A stretch of 64,000 bases of DNA, from NCBI GenBank assembly GCA_041396685.1, contig JAWKYD010000003.1, forward strand, positions 62,001 through 126,000, written 5' to 3'. Below, piece after piece: positions 40,745-49,318 of the stretch. How positions within the stretch are numbered: position 1 is the first letter of the stretch; each line of letters opens with the position of its first letter. The DNA comes from JAUIAI01 sp041396685. Its GTDB lineage: Bacteria > Pseudomonadota > Gammaproteobacteria > Burkholderiales > Burkholderiaceae_E. The notes under the pieces are model-generated. The model worked only from the letters and a program-made list of their open reading frames with translations, was not told the origin of the DNA and did not search any database. The translations under genes and the position numbers were made by a program.

Positions 40745-43438
40745 ATGGAACCATTCGCCAAGGAAACCCTGCCCATCAGCCTCGAAGAGGAGATGCGCCG
40801 GTCGTATCTCGACTACGCGATGAGCGTGATCGTGGGCAGGGCCCTGCCGGACGTCCGCGACGGGCTCAAGCCCGTGCATCGCCGGGTGCTGTTCGCCATG
40901 CACGAGTCCAACAACCACTGGAACCGCCCCTATGTGAAGTGTGCGCGTGTGGTCGGCGAGGTGATGGGTAAATACCACCCGCACGGCGACTCCGCCATCT
41001 ACGACACGCTGGTGCGCATGGCGCAGGATTTCTCGTTGCGCTATCCGTTGGTCGACGGTCAGGGCAACTTCGGTTCGATCGATGGCGACAACGCCGCGGC
41101 GATGCGCTACACCGAGTGCCGCCTCGAGAAGATCGCCGGCGAGATGCTGCATGACATCGACCGCGAAACGGTCGATTTCCAACCCAACTACGACGCCAAG
41201 GAGCAGGAGCCCACGGTCCTGCCGGCGCGCGTGCCCAATCTGCTGGTCAATGGCTCGTCCGGCATCGCGGTGGGCATGGCCACCAACATTCCGCCGCACA
41301 ACCTGAGCGAGGTCGTCGACGCGTCTCTGTTCCTGCTCGACAAGCCCGGTGCCGACATCGAAGAACTGATCGCGCTGGTGCCCGCACCCGACTTTCCCAC
41401 CGGCGCCACGATCTACGGCGTGGCCGGTGTCCGTGAGGGCTACCGCACCGGCCGCGGGCGCGTGGTGATGCGCGCCAAGGCGCACTTCGAGGACATGGAG
41501 CGCGGTTCGCGCCAGGCGATCATCGTCGACGAGCTTCCCTATCAGGTCAACAAGCGGGTGCTGCTCGAGCGCATGGCCGAAATGGTCAACGACAAGCGCA
41601 TCGAGGGCATCTCCGATATCCGCGACGAGTCCGACAAATCGGGCATGCGGGTGGTCATCGAGCTCAAGCGCGGCGAGTCGCCCGACATCGTGCTCAACAA
41701 CCTGTACAAGGCGACCCAGCTTCAGGACACCTTCGGCATCAACATGGTCGCGCTGGTCGACGGTCAGCCGCGCCTGCTCAACCTGAAGCAGATGCTGCAG
41801 TTCTTCCTCGAACACCGGCGCGAGGTGGTCACCCGGCGCACCTTGTTCGAGCTGCGCAAGGCACGTGAGCGCGGCCACATCCTGGAAGGCCTCGCGGTGG
41901 CGGTGGCCAACGTCGACGAGATGATCGAGGTCATCAAGGCGAGCCCGAATCCGCCGGCCGCCAAGGTGGCACTGATGTCGCGCACCTGGGACGCCGGCGA
42001 GGCCCGCGCCATGCTCGAGCGTGCCGGCAGCGATCTGGCGGCGTTCCGCCCCGAGGGATTGAGCACCGACTTCGGCCTCGAAGGCTCGCAGTACCGGCTG
42101 TCCGAAATCCAGGCGCAAGAGATCCTGCAGATGCGCCTGCAGCGCCTGACCGGCCTGGAGCAGGACAAGATCGTTCAGGAATACCGCGAGATCATCGAAA
42201 CCATTGCCGATCTGCTGGACATCCTGGCCCGCCCGGAGCGCGTAACGGCGATCATTCGCGACGAATTGACCGAGATTCGCAATCAGTTTGGCGATGCGCG
42301 GCGTTCGGAGATCGAACTCAACGCCACCGAACTCGAAACCGAAGATCTGATCCAGCCGACCGACATGGTGGTCACCTTGTCGCATGCCGGCTACATCAAG
42401 AGCCAACCGCTGTCCGAGTACTCGGCCCAGCGCCGCGGCGGCCGCGGTCGCCTGGCCACCACCACCAAGGAAGAAGACTGGGTCGACTATCTGTTCGTGG
42501 CCAACACCCACGACATGATCCTGTGTTTCTCCAGCCGCGGCCGGGTCTACTGGCTGAAGGTCTGGGAGGTGCCGCAGGGCTCGCGCAATGCGCGCGGCCG
42601 GCCGATCGTCAACCTGTTCCCCATCGAGAAGGACGAGCGCATCACGACCATCCTGCCGGTGCGCGAGTTCGACGACGGCCACTTCGTGTTCATGACGACC
42701 AGTCGCGGCACGGTCAAGAAGACACCGCTGTCCGACTTCTCCAATCCGCGTAAGGCCGGCATCATCGCGGTCGGTCTGGACGAGGGCGACTATCTGATCG
42801 GCGCGGCCGTGACCGACGGTGAGCACGACGTGATGTTGTTCTCCGACGCCGGCAAGGCGGTGCGCTTCCACGAATCGGATGTGCGCCCGATGGGTCGCAA
42901 TGCGCGTGGCGTGCGCGGCATGAACCTCGACGACGGCCAGTCGGTGATCTCGATGTTGGTTGCCGGCAGCGAACAGCAAAGCGTGCTGACCGCCACCGAG
43001 CATGGTTACGGCAAGCGCACGCCCGTGTCCGAGCACACGCGCCATGGCCGTGGTACCAAGGGCATGATCGCGATCCAGACCACCGAGCGCAACGGCAAGG
43101 TGGTGGCGGCCGTGCTGGTCGATCCGGGCGACGAGATCATGCTGATCACCTCGGGCGGCGTGCTCGTGCGCACGCGTGTCGACGAAGTTCGCGAGATGAG
43201 CCGTGCCACTCAGGGTGTGACCTTGATCGCGATCGACAAGGGCAACCGGCTCACGGGTGTGCAGCGCATCGTCGAGACCGATGCCGACGACGCCGCAGCG
43301 GAGCACGCCGGGGGCGACGACGCGGCGGGTGCGGGCCCGGTCGTGTCTGCGACTGGCGCGGCAGCCGCTCGCGACGACGAGGGTGATGTTCCCGGTTCGG
43401 CGACCGACCCGGGTGAAGGCGATCCCACTGCCGGCTGA
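40745..43438 (+). CDS. gyrA: DNA gyrase subunit A
   Basis: An 897-residue type II topoisomerase subunit that introduces negative supercoils with GyrB. The breakage domain has the quinolone region with S83 and D87 (KYHPHGDSAIYDT), both of the sensitive type, and the catalytic tyrosine Y122 (AAAMRYTE). The C-terminal beta-pinwheel begins with the GyrA box QRRGGRG and shows its repeated blades. The last about 50 residues are a low-complexity acidic tail rich in D, A and G, longer than usual. It is followed 25 bp later by pheA. The serC gene usual at this place is absent. Confidence 0.98.
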   Translation: MEPFAKETLPISLEEEMRRSYLDYAMSVIVGRALPDVRDGLKPVHRRVLFAMHESNNHWNRPYVKCARVVGEVMGKYHPHGDSAIYDTLVRMAQDFSLRYPLVDGQGNFGSIDGDNAAAMRYTECRLEKIAGEMLHDIDRETVDFQPNYDAKEQEPTVLPARVPNLLVNGSSGIAVGMATNIPPHNLSEVVDASLFLLDKPGADIEELIALVPAPDFPTGATIYGVAGVREGYRTGRGRVVMRAKAHFEDMERGSRQAIIVDELPYQVNKRVLLERMAEMVNDKRIEGISDIRDESDKSGMRVVIELKRGESPDIVLNNLYKATQLQDTFGINMVALVDGQPRLLNLKQMLQFFLEHRREVVTRRTLFELRKARERGHILEGLAVAVANVDEMIEVIKASPNPPAAKVALMSRTWDAGEARAMLERAGSDLAAFRPEGLSTDFGLEGSQYRLSEIQAQEILQMRLQRLTGLEQDKIVQEYREIIETIADLLDILARPERVTAIIRDELTEIRNQFGDARRSEIELNATELETEDLIQPTDMVVTLSHAGYIKSQPLSEYSAQRRGGRGRLATTTKEEDWVDYLFVANTHDMILCFSSRGRVYWLKVWEVPQGSRNARGRPIVNLFPIEKDERITTILPVREFDDGHFVFMTTSRGTVKKTPLSDFSNPRKAGIIAVGLDEGDYLIGAAVTDGEHDVMLFSDAGKAVRFHESDVRPMGRNARGVRGMNLDDGQSVISMLVAGSEQQSVLTATEHGYGKRTPVSEHTRHGRGTKGMIAIQTTERNGKVVAAVLVDPGDEIMLITSGGVLVRTRVDEVREMSRATQGVTLIAIDKGNRLTGVQRIVETDADDAAAEHAGGDDAAGAGPVVSATGAAAARDDEGDVPGSATDPGEGDPTAG

Positions 43439-43463
43439 TCGACATCCGCGCGAGGAGACCACG

Positions 43464-44573
43464 ATGACATCGGCTGAAGGGCCGCAATCGGCTACCGACG
43501 ATGAGGCGCTGCGCGAGCTGCGCCAGGCGATCGATGCCACCGACGGCGAGATTCTGGCCTTGCTGCAGAAGCGGGCGGGCCTGGCGCTGAAGGTGGGCGA
43601 GGTCAAGCAGCGCACGGGTTCGCCGGTCTATCGCCCGGAGCGGGAGGCGGCGATCTTTGCGCGTCTGCGCCAGCGAAGCGACGGCCCGCTGGGCGGCGAG
43701 GCGCTGGTGCGCGTCTGGCGCCAGGTGATCTCCGCATGTCGCGAACTCGAACGGCGCATGAGGGTGGCGTTTCTCGGTCCGGTCGGCACCTACTCCGAGA
43801 TGGCCGTCATGCGCCACTTCGGCGGTGGCGTCGAGGCGATCGCCTGCCCGAGCATCGATGAGGTCTTTCGCGCCACCGAGGCAGGCATGGCCGACTTCGG
43901 CGTGGTTCCGGTCGAGAACTCGTCCGAAGGCGCGGTCAGCCGCACGATGGACCTGCTGCTGGACACCACCTTGACCGTGTCGGGCGAGGTGCTGGTGCCG
44001 ATCCACCACTGTCTGATGGGCCGGCAGGAACGACCCGACCAGATCAAGACCGTTTGCTCCCATCCGCAGTCGCTGGCCCAGTGCGGGCGCTGGCTGGATG
44101 CCAATCTGCCCGATGTCGAGCGTCGCGCCGTGTCCAGCAACGCGGAGGGCGCCCGTATGGCGGGCGAGGATCCGTCGCTGGCGGCGATCGCCGGTGAGGG
44201 GGCGGCCGATCTCTACAAACTTGGCATCCTTCGCCACGGCATCCAGGACAATCCGGACAACCGCACGCGTTTCCTGGTCATCGGCCGCTACGTCTGCGCC
44301 CCTTCGGGCGACGACCAGACCTCGCTGATCGTATCGGTGCCCGATCGTGCCGGCGCGGTACACAGCCTGATCGAACCACTGGCCCGCCATTCGGTGTCGA
44401 TGAAGCGTTTCGAGTCCCGCCCGGCCCGCCGCCGCGGTTGGGAGTATTTCTTCTACATCGATCTACTCGGGCATGCCGACGATCCCGAGGTGGCCGCGGC
44501 GCTGGTCGAGATCCGTGCCAACACCACGTTCTTCAAGCAGGTCGGCGCCTACCCCAGGAGCGGTGACGCATGA
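43464..44573 (+). CDS. pheA: Bifunctional chorismate mutase/prephenate dehydratase
   Basis: A 369-residue enzyme making phenylpyruvate from chorismate. Chorismate mutase occupies about residues 14-96 (LRELRQAIDATDGEILALLQ; YRPEREAAI). Prephenate dehydratase spans about 98-275 (FLGPVGTYSE; VPVENSSEGAVSRTMDLLLD; NPDNRTRFLVIG). The ACT regulatory domain is about 283-365 with the phenylalanine-binding ESRP (KRFESRPARR). The start at 43464 follows CGAGGAG. An upstream in-frame extension would run into gyrA. Its stop overlaps hisC by ATGA, so pheA, hisC and tyrA are translated as a chain. Feedback inhibition by phenylalanine is expected. Confidence 0.96.
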   Translation: MTSAEGPQSATDDEALRELRQAIDATDGEILALLQKRAGLALKVGEVKQRTGSPVYRPEREAAIFARLRQRSDGPLGGEALVRVWRQVISACRELERRMRVAFLGPVGTYSEMAVMRHFGGGVEAIACPSIDEVFRATEAGMADFGVVPVENSSEGAVSRTMDLLLDTTLTVSGEVLVPIHHCLMGRQERPDQIKTVCSHPQSLAQCGRWLDANLPDVERRAVSSNAEGARMAGEDPSLAAIAGEGAADLYKLGILRHGIQDNPDNRTRFLVIGRYVCAPSGDDQTSLIVSVPDRAGAVHSLIEPLARHSVSMKRFESRPARRRGWEYFFYIDLLGHADDPEVAAALVEIRANTTFFKQVGAYPRSGDA

Positions 44574-45670
44574 GCATACGGGTTCCTTCCTACATCCTCG
44601 AGATCGCGCCCTACCAGGCGGGCAAACCGATCGGCGAGCTGGCGCGCGAGTACCACTTGGACGAGGCGACGATCGTCAAACTCGCTTCCAATGAAAACCC
44701 GCTCGGAATGTCGCCGCGGGCGCGCGATGCGATGTTGCAGGCGGTCGACGAGATCGAACGCTATCCGGATTCGAACGGCTTCGAACTCAAGGCCGCGATC
44801 GCAGCGCGCTACGGTGTCGAGCCGGCCCAGATCACGCTCGGCAACGGCTCGAACGATCTGCTCGAACTGGCCATCCGCACCTTCGTCGTTCCTGGCGACG
44901 GTGTCGTCTATGCCGAACACGCGTTTGCGGTCTACATGCTGGCCAGCCAAGCGGTCGGGGCGCGTCGCATCGAGGTTCCCGCGCGTGATTTCGGTCACGA
45001 TCTGAGCGCCATGGCCGATGCCGTCGATGCCGGCACGCGGCTGGTGTTCATCGCCAATCCGAACAATCCGACCGGCACCTTCGCGGCCGGTGCCGAACTC
45101 AAGGCTTTCCTCGAGCGGGTGCCGGCCGATGTCGTCGTCGTGCTGGACCAGGCCTATGACGAGTATCTGCGTCCCGATGAGCGCTACGATGCCACGGCCT
45201 GGCTGGCCGAGCATCCGAATCTGATCATCTGCCGAACCTTTTCGAAGGCCTATGGCCTCGCGGGCCTGCGGCTTGGCTTCGCGCTGGCCAGCGCCGAGCT
45301 GACCGACTACATGAATCGCGTGCGTCAGCCCTTCAATACCAATTCGCTGGCGCAGGCGGCGGCGGTCGCGGCGCTCGGCGACACCGATTTCCTGGCCCGC
45401 AGCTATGAGCAGAACCTCGAGCAGCGCGAGCGCCTGCAGCGCGCGTTCGCCGATCGCGGGCTGCGCTACGTCCCTTCGTCGGCCAACTTCGTGATGGTCG
45501 AGGTCGGCAACGGCGGTGCGGTCACCGAGGCCCTGCTGCACGAGGCGGTGATCGTTCGTCCGATCGGCGGCTACGGGCTGCCCGGCTGGATCCGTGTCAG
45601 CGTCGGCGTCGACCACGAAAACGACCGCTTCCTGGCTGCGCTCGACAAAGTGCTGGCGGCCGATCGATGA
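44570..45670 (+). CDS. hisC: Histidinol-phosphate/aromatic aminotransferase
   Basis: A 366-residue class I/II PLP aminotransferase of the HisC branch. Motifs are KLASNENPLGMSPRA, FIANPNNPTGT, LDQAYDEYL and the cofactor lysine in TFSKAYGLAGLRLG. In this location (between pheA and tyrA) HisC homologues are believed to transaminate phenylpyruvate and hydroxyphenylpyruvate as well as the histidine intermediate. ATGA overlaps on both sides tie it to its neighbours. The residue pattern is complete. Confidence 0.94.
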   Translation: MSIRVPSYILEIAPYQAGKPIGELAREYHLDEATIVKLASNENPLGMSPRARDAMLQAVDEIERYPDSNGFELKAAIAARYGVEPAQITLGNGSNDLLELAIRTFVVPGDGVVYAEHAFAVYMLASQAVGARRIEVPARDFGHDLSAMADAVDAGTRLVFIANPNNPTGTFAAGAELKAFLERVPADVVVVLDQAYDEYLRPDERYDATAWLAEHPNLIICRTFSKAYGLAGLRLGFALASAELTDYMNRVRQPFNTNSLAQAAAVAALGDTDFLARSYEQNLEQRERLQRAFADRGLRYVPSSANFVMVEVGNGGAVTEALLHEAVIVRPIGGYGLPGWIRVSVGVDHENDRFLAALDKVLAADR

Positions 45671-46530
45671 CCGAGCCGGTGGTCGGCAGGCTGGCGGTCA
45701 TCGGGCTCGGCCTGATCGGCGGCTCGATCGCCGCCGCCGCCCGCAGCAATCGCGCGGCGGCGCGTGTGGTCGGATTCGCGATCGACGGTCACGGCGAGGA
45801 GGCCGAGCGCCTGGGCCTGGTCGACGAGTCGGCTGACTCGATCGCCCAGGCGGTGGGCCGGGCCGATGCGGTGATGCTCGCAGTGCCGGTACCGGCCATG
45901 CCGGCGGTGTTGGCCGAGGTGGCGGCGGCTCTGCCCGCCCAGGCGTGGCTCAGCGACTGCTGCAGCACCAAGGTGAGCGCCGTGGCGGCCGCGCGCGCGG
46001 CGCTCTCGCCGGACCAGTGGCGACGCTACGTTCCCGGCCATCCGATCGCCGGCAGCGAGCACTCCGGTCCGAGCGCCGCCCGTGCCGAATTGTTTCGTGG
46101 CAAGGCGTGGTTGCTGTCACCGATCGACCCCGATCAGTTTCTGCAGGCTCAGGCGGTTCAACGGCTGGTCGAGTGCCTGGGGGCCAATGTCTCGATGGTC
46201 GACGCGGTGACACACGATGCCATGTTCGCCGAGTATTCCCACATGCCTCACGCACTCGTATTCGCGCTCTGTCATGCGGTTGCGAACGGGCCTCATGCCG
46301 AGCGGCTGGCCGAACTGGCCGGAGCCGGCTTCAAGGACACTTCTAGAATCGGCGCCTCGGCGCCGGCGCTCTGGACCGACATCCTGATCGACAACCGCGA
46401 GCAGGTACTGGCCTCTCTCGACCGCGTGCGCGACTCGATGGCGTTGTTTCGAGACGTGATCGACGCCGCCGATCGGCCCACGCTGCTAACGCTGGTCGAG
46501 CGGGCCTCGCGCTGGCGAAGCGCTCTTTGA
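45667..46530 (+). CDS. tyrA: Prephenate (or arogenate) dehydrogenase
   Basis: A 287-residue enzyme for tyrosine synthesis. The NAD-binding motif is IGLGLIGGSIAAAAR (residues 12-26). Further TyrA features are SDCCSTKVSAV, the catalytic histidine in VPGHPIAGSEHSG, and the late AEYSHMPHALVFAL plus GFKDTSRIGAS. No chorismate mutase domain is fused and no ACT domain follows. In Pseudomonas the following aroA is fused to tyrA, whereas here they are separate and are split by an unknown gene on the opposite strand. Coupled to hisC by ATGA. Confidence 0.95.
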   Translation: MTEPVVGRLAVIGLGLIGGSIAAAARSNRAAARVVGFAIDGHGEEAERLGLVDESADSIAQAVGRADAVMLAVPVPAMPAVLAEVAAALPAQAWLSDCCSTKVSAVAAARAALSPDQWRRYVPGHPIAGSEHSGPSAARAELFRGKAWLLSPIDPDQFLQAQAVQRLVECLGANVSMVDAVTHDAMFAEYSHMPHALVFALCHAVANGPHAERLAELAGAGFKDTSRIGASAPALWTDILIDNREQVLASLDRVRDSMALFRDVIDAADRPTLLTLVERASRWRSAL

Positions 46531-46544
46531 GGAGCGACCGGGAC

Positions 46545-46584
46545 GCGTCGCGATGCGTCGCGATGCGTTGCAATGCGTCGGCGT
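46545..46584. repeat. 10-bp tandem repeat after tyrA
   Basis: GCGTCGCGAT is present twice exactly (46545-46554, 46555-46564), a third time with two changes (GCGTTGCAAT), and the fourth copy breaks down after GCGTCG. The array runs directly into the palindrome at 46583. Confidence 0.85.
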
Positions 46585-46605
46585 CGCTCGGCCAGGCCGA
46601 GCGAC
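46583..46605. terminator. 23-bp palindrome between convergent genes
   Basis: GTCGCTCGGCC (46583-46593), A, GGCCGAGCGAC (46595-46605) is a perfect dyad. It lies between the tyrA stop and the stop of the convergent unknown gene, so it probably ends transcription from both sides, although neither side has a U-run. Confidence 0.6.
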
Positions 46606-46615
46606 AAGGACTGGC

Positions 46616-47077
46616 TCAGCCTTTGAACGGACGCCCCTTGCCGCTCGGATGCAGTTCGTCGAAGTAATAGTCGCGCAGTGCGTGCAGCTCCTGCAGTACC
46701 AGCGGCGGGAAACCGGCACGATCGCTACGGTCTGCGAGCAACAGGTCGTCGAACGTATCCTTGGTTGCCGCGACATCGATCCAGCACGCGGAAAGTCTGC
46801 GCATCACACGAGTGAAGCGGACGCGCAGCACGGTCGGCCGAATCGCTTCGGGCAGCGATTCGTACCAGTCCAGGTCGGCACTGGTGATGGCCGGAGCATT
46901 CGCGATCTCGTCGGCGCTCGGACCCTGTTCGATCAGCGAGTAGGCGCTGCTCCGATTCAAACGGTTGCGTGCCGACAGATCCTGATCGATCAGCCTGTTG
47001 TCCGACTTGTTGCGCTGGTCGAGAAGCTCCTGCGACTTCGCCGCATCGAACCAGTCGAATAGCCCGTCTCCAGACAT
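46616..47077 (-). CDS. Conserved-looking protein of unknown function inside the aromatic gene cluster
   Basis: A 153-residue, mainly helical, soluble protein. It starts MSGDGLFDWFDAAKSQELLDQ, has a polar first half, and holds ADLDWYESLPEAIRPTVLRVRFTRVMRRLSACW in the middle (LPEAIRP and TRVMRRL being the striking parts). It ends in a basic tail (HPSGKGRPFKG). No signal, membrane segment or known motif is visible. Codon usage looks a little less GC-rich than its neighbours. It runs against tyrA and aroA and breaks an otherwise continuous operon, so aroA-cmk need their own promoter, probably within or beside this gene. Confidence 0.7.
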   Translation of the reverse strand: MSGDGLFDWFDAAKSQELLDQRNKSDNRLIDQDLSARNRLNRSSAYSLIEQGPSADEIANAPAITSADLDWYESLPEAIRPTVLRVRFTRVMRRLSACWIDVAATKDTFDDLLLADRSDRAGFPPLVLQELHALRDYYFDELHPSGKGRPFKG

Positions 47078-47166
47078 GAACTTACCCCGTTACAATTTCC
47101 TGCTGACTAGGGGCCGGTCTTGGCGGCCGGCCGACGCACATCTCATTGGAGCACCCGGGATCGGGC

Positions 47167-48525
47167 ATGAAGAAATACTTTCTCGCCAACGGTGGGGCGT
47201 GCCTGACGGGTGGCCTGCGTGTTCCGGGCGACAAGTCGATTTCGCATCGGGCGGTGATGCTGGGCGCGATCGCCGACGGAACCACCCGCGTGCAAGGCTT
47301 TTTGGCCGGGGCCGATGCGCTGTCCACTTGTAATGTCTTTCGTGCGCTCGGGGTACGCATCGACGGCCCGAGCGACGGTCGCCTGGTGGTGCACGGTGTC
47401 GGCCGGGACGGTCTGAGGGCTGCCCGAACCGATCTCGACTGCGGCAATGCGGGTACCGCGATGCGCCTGCTGATCGGGCTTCTGGCCGGTCAGGCGTTCG
47501 GCTCGCGCCTGGTCGGCGACGAAAGCCTGAGCCGTCGCCCGATGCGCCGTGTCACCGACCCGCTGTCGCAAATGGGCGCACGTCTCGAAACCCGGAACGG
47601 GTTGCCGCCGGTCGAGGTGGTGCCGGCGCCCGACGGTCTGCACGGTATCGATTACGCCATGCCGATGGCCAGTGCGCAGGTCAAGTCGGCGCTGTTGCTG
47701 GCCGGCCTCTGGGCGCACGGGGTGACCCGTGTCACCGAGCCGGCGCCGACGCGCGACCATACCGAGCGCATGCTGCGCGGCTTCGGTGTACGCGTCGATA
47801 CCGATGGCCGGGTGGCGGCCGTCGAAGGCGGCCAGCGACTGCGCGCCTGCGATCTCGATGTACCGGCTGATATCTCGTCGGCCGCGTTCTTCCTGGTCGG
47901 CGCCTCGGTCGCGCAGGGCTCCGATCTGTTGCTCGAACACGTGGGAATGAACCCCACGCGCACCGGAGTAATCGACATTCTGCGTCAGATGGGTGCGTCG
48001 ATCGATATTTCGAATGAACGCGAGGTTGGCGGCGAGCCGGTGGCCGATCTGCGCGTCCGATCGGCCCCCTTGGTCGGTATCGATATCGATCCGTCTCTCG
48101 TGCCCCTGGCCATCGACGAGTTCCCGGTGTTGTTCGTCGCGGCCGCCTGCGCACGGGGTGTGACGCGTCTGCGCGGCGCCGAGGAACTACGCGTCAAGGA
48201 GTCCGATCGCATCGCCGTCATGGCCGAGGGATTGCTGCGGCTGGGCATCGACGCCCGCCCGACCGACGACGGCATGGAAATTCACGGTCGCGGTGACGAC
48301 GGCCCGGTGTTCGAGGCGGGCACGGTCGACTCACACGGCGATCACCGCATCGCGATGGCCTTCGCTGTCGCCAGTCTGCGCGCGCACGGCCCGATCCGCA
48401 TCGACGACGTCGCCAACGTGGCGACCTCGTTTCCCGGTTTCGAGACGCTGGCGGGCGGCGTCGGCTTGTCGGTGTCCTCGTTCGACGCCGACGACACGAT
48501 GTCCCCGCCCGGAGCCCACGCGTGA
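47167..48525 (+). CDS. aroA: 3-phosphoshikimate 1-carboxyvinyltransferase (EPSP synthase, class II-like)
   Basis: A 452-residue EPSP synthase from the ATG at 47167. A TTG 21 bp earlier is a weaker choice. Substrate motifs are LRVPGDKSISHRAVMLGA, DCGNAGTAMRLLIG, SLSRRPMRRV, SAQVKSALLLAG, TRDHTERMLRGFG, the DEFP aspartate, RVKESDRIAVMAEGL and DHRIAMAFA. The pattern (RDHTE, MNPTRTG, SSAAFFLVGA) is that of Pseudomonas and the class II group, not of the class I enzyme usual in Burkholderia. The glycine in GNAG is the glyphosate-sensitive type. Its stop overlaps cmk (GTGA). Confidence 0.95.
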   Translation: MKKYFLANGGACLTGGLRVPGDKSISHRAVMLGAIADGTTRVQGFLAGADALSTCNVFRALGVRIDGPSDGRLVVHGVGRDGLRAARTDLDCGNAGTAMRLLIGLLAGQAFGSRLVGDESLSRRPMRRVTDPLSQMGARLETRNGLPPVEVVPAPDGLHGIDYAMPMASAQVKSALLLAGLWAHGVTRVTEPAPTRDHTERMLRGFGVRVDTDGRVAAVEGGQRLRACDLDVPADISSAAFFLVGASVAQGSDLLLEHVGMNPTRTGVIDILRQMGASIDISNEREVGGEPVADLRVRSAPLVGIDIDPSLVPLAIDEFPVLFVAAACARGVTRLRGAEELRVKESDRIAVMAEGLLRLGIDARPTDDGMEIHGRGDDGPVFEAGTVDSHGDHRIAMAFAVASLRAHGPIRIDDVANVATSFPGFETLAGGVGLSVSSFDADDTMSPPGAHA

Positions 48526-49196
48526 GCCTCGTTCCAGTGATCGCGATCGACGGGCCGACGGCGTCGGGCAAGGGCGCACTGGCCGAGCGTGTTGCCGAGG
48601 CGCTGGGCTGGCACTACCTCGATTCAGGGGCACTCTATCGGCTGGTCGCCCTATATGCGAACTGGCAGGATTGCGCCGAGTCCGACGATGCCGGGCTGGC
48701 AGCGCTCGGGCGGGGTCTGCCGGCCCGGTTCGACGGCGGCAGGGTGTTTCTCCAGGATATCGATGTCACCGGCGAGATTCGCGCGCCAGGGGTCGGCGAC
48801 AAGGCCTCGCGCATCGCGGTCAAACCGGCGTTGCGCGACGCTCTGCTGAGCCGGCAACGCAATTTCCGCCTGCCGCCCGGGCTGGTCGCCGATGGCCGCG
48901 ACATGGCCACGGTGGTGTTCCCCGATGCCGCCCTGAAGGTGTTTCTGACGGCCGAACTGCGAGTGCGCGCGGGTCGACGACATAAACAGTTGATCGAAAA
49001 GGGCTTTTCTGCTAGTCTTGACGAGCTTTGCCGTGAGATTGCATTGCGCGACGAACGCGACGCCAACCGTGAGGTTGCGCCACTCGTGCCGGCGCCCGAT
49101 GCGACGATCATCGATTCGAGCGAAATGACGCTCGATGAGGTGGTCGCCATGGTGGTCGAGTTTGCCGTCGATCGACGGCTCGTCGACTCCGCCTGA
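48522..49196 (+). CDS. cmk: Cytidylate kinase
   Basis: A 224-residue nucleoside monophosphate kinase (CMP/dCMP to the diphosphate). The P-loop is GPTASGKGALAERVA near residue 10, with the family strands WHYLDSGALYRLVAL and LVADGRDMATVVFPDA (Cmk GRD motif) and RDERDANREVAPL near the lid. The GTG start overlaps the aroA stop as GTGA, so translation is coupled. The aroA-cmk-rpsA order is one of the most conserved in Proteobacteria. Confidence 0.96.
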   Translation: MSLVPVIAIDGPTASGKGALAERVAEALGWHYLDSGALYRLVALYANWQDCAESDDAGLAALGRGLPARFDGGRVFLQDIDVTGEIRAPGVGDKASRIAVKPALRDALLSRQRNFRLPPGLVADGRDMATVVFPDAALKVFLTAELRVRAGRRHKQLIEKGFSASLDELCREIALRDERDANREVAPLVPAPDATIIDSSEMTLDEVVAMVVEFAVDRRLVDSA

Positions 49197-49318
49197 TCGT
49201 CGGCCCGGCGCGGGGTGCGCGATCCGTTCGCCCATCCACTCGTGCCCGGGTTTTCCGCCCGGGTTTTGTCAACACCGCTGATTCGTTCGGCGTGCCAATC
49301 TTATCCAGAGAATTTTTC

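Noticed and set aside
40979..41005. Quinolone-resistance changes in gyrA
   Set aside because: S83 and D87 are both the sensitive type.
39545..43615. A 1356-residue open frame on the minus strand through gyrA
   Set aside because: It is the antisense shadow of gyrA and part of the amidohydrolase gene in a GC-rich genome. It is rich in His, Arg and Gln and has no domain.
47167..48525. A glyphosate-tolerant (CP4-like) EPSP synthase
   Set aside because: The class II-like motifs suggest it, but the residue that matters is glycine (GNAG) where CP4 has alanine.
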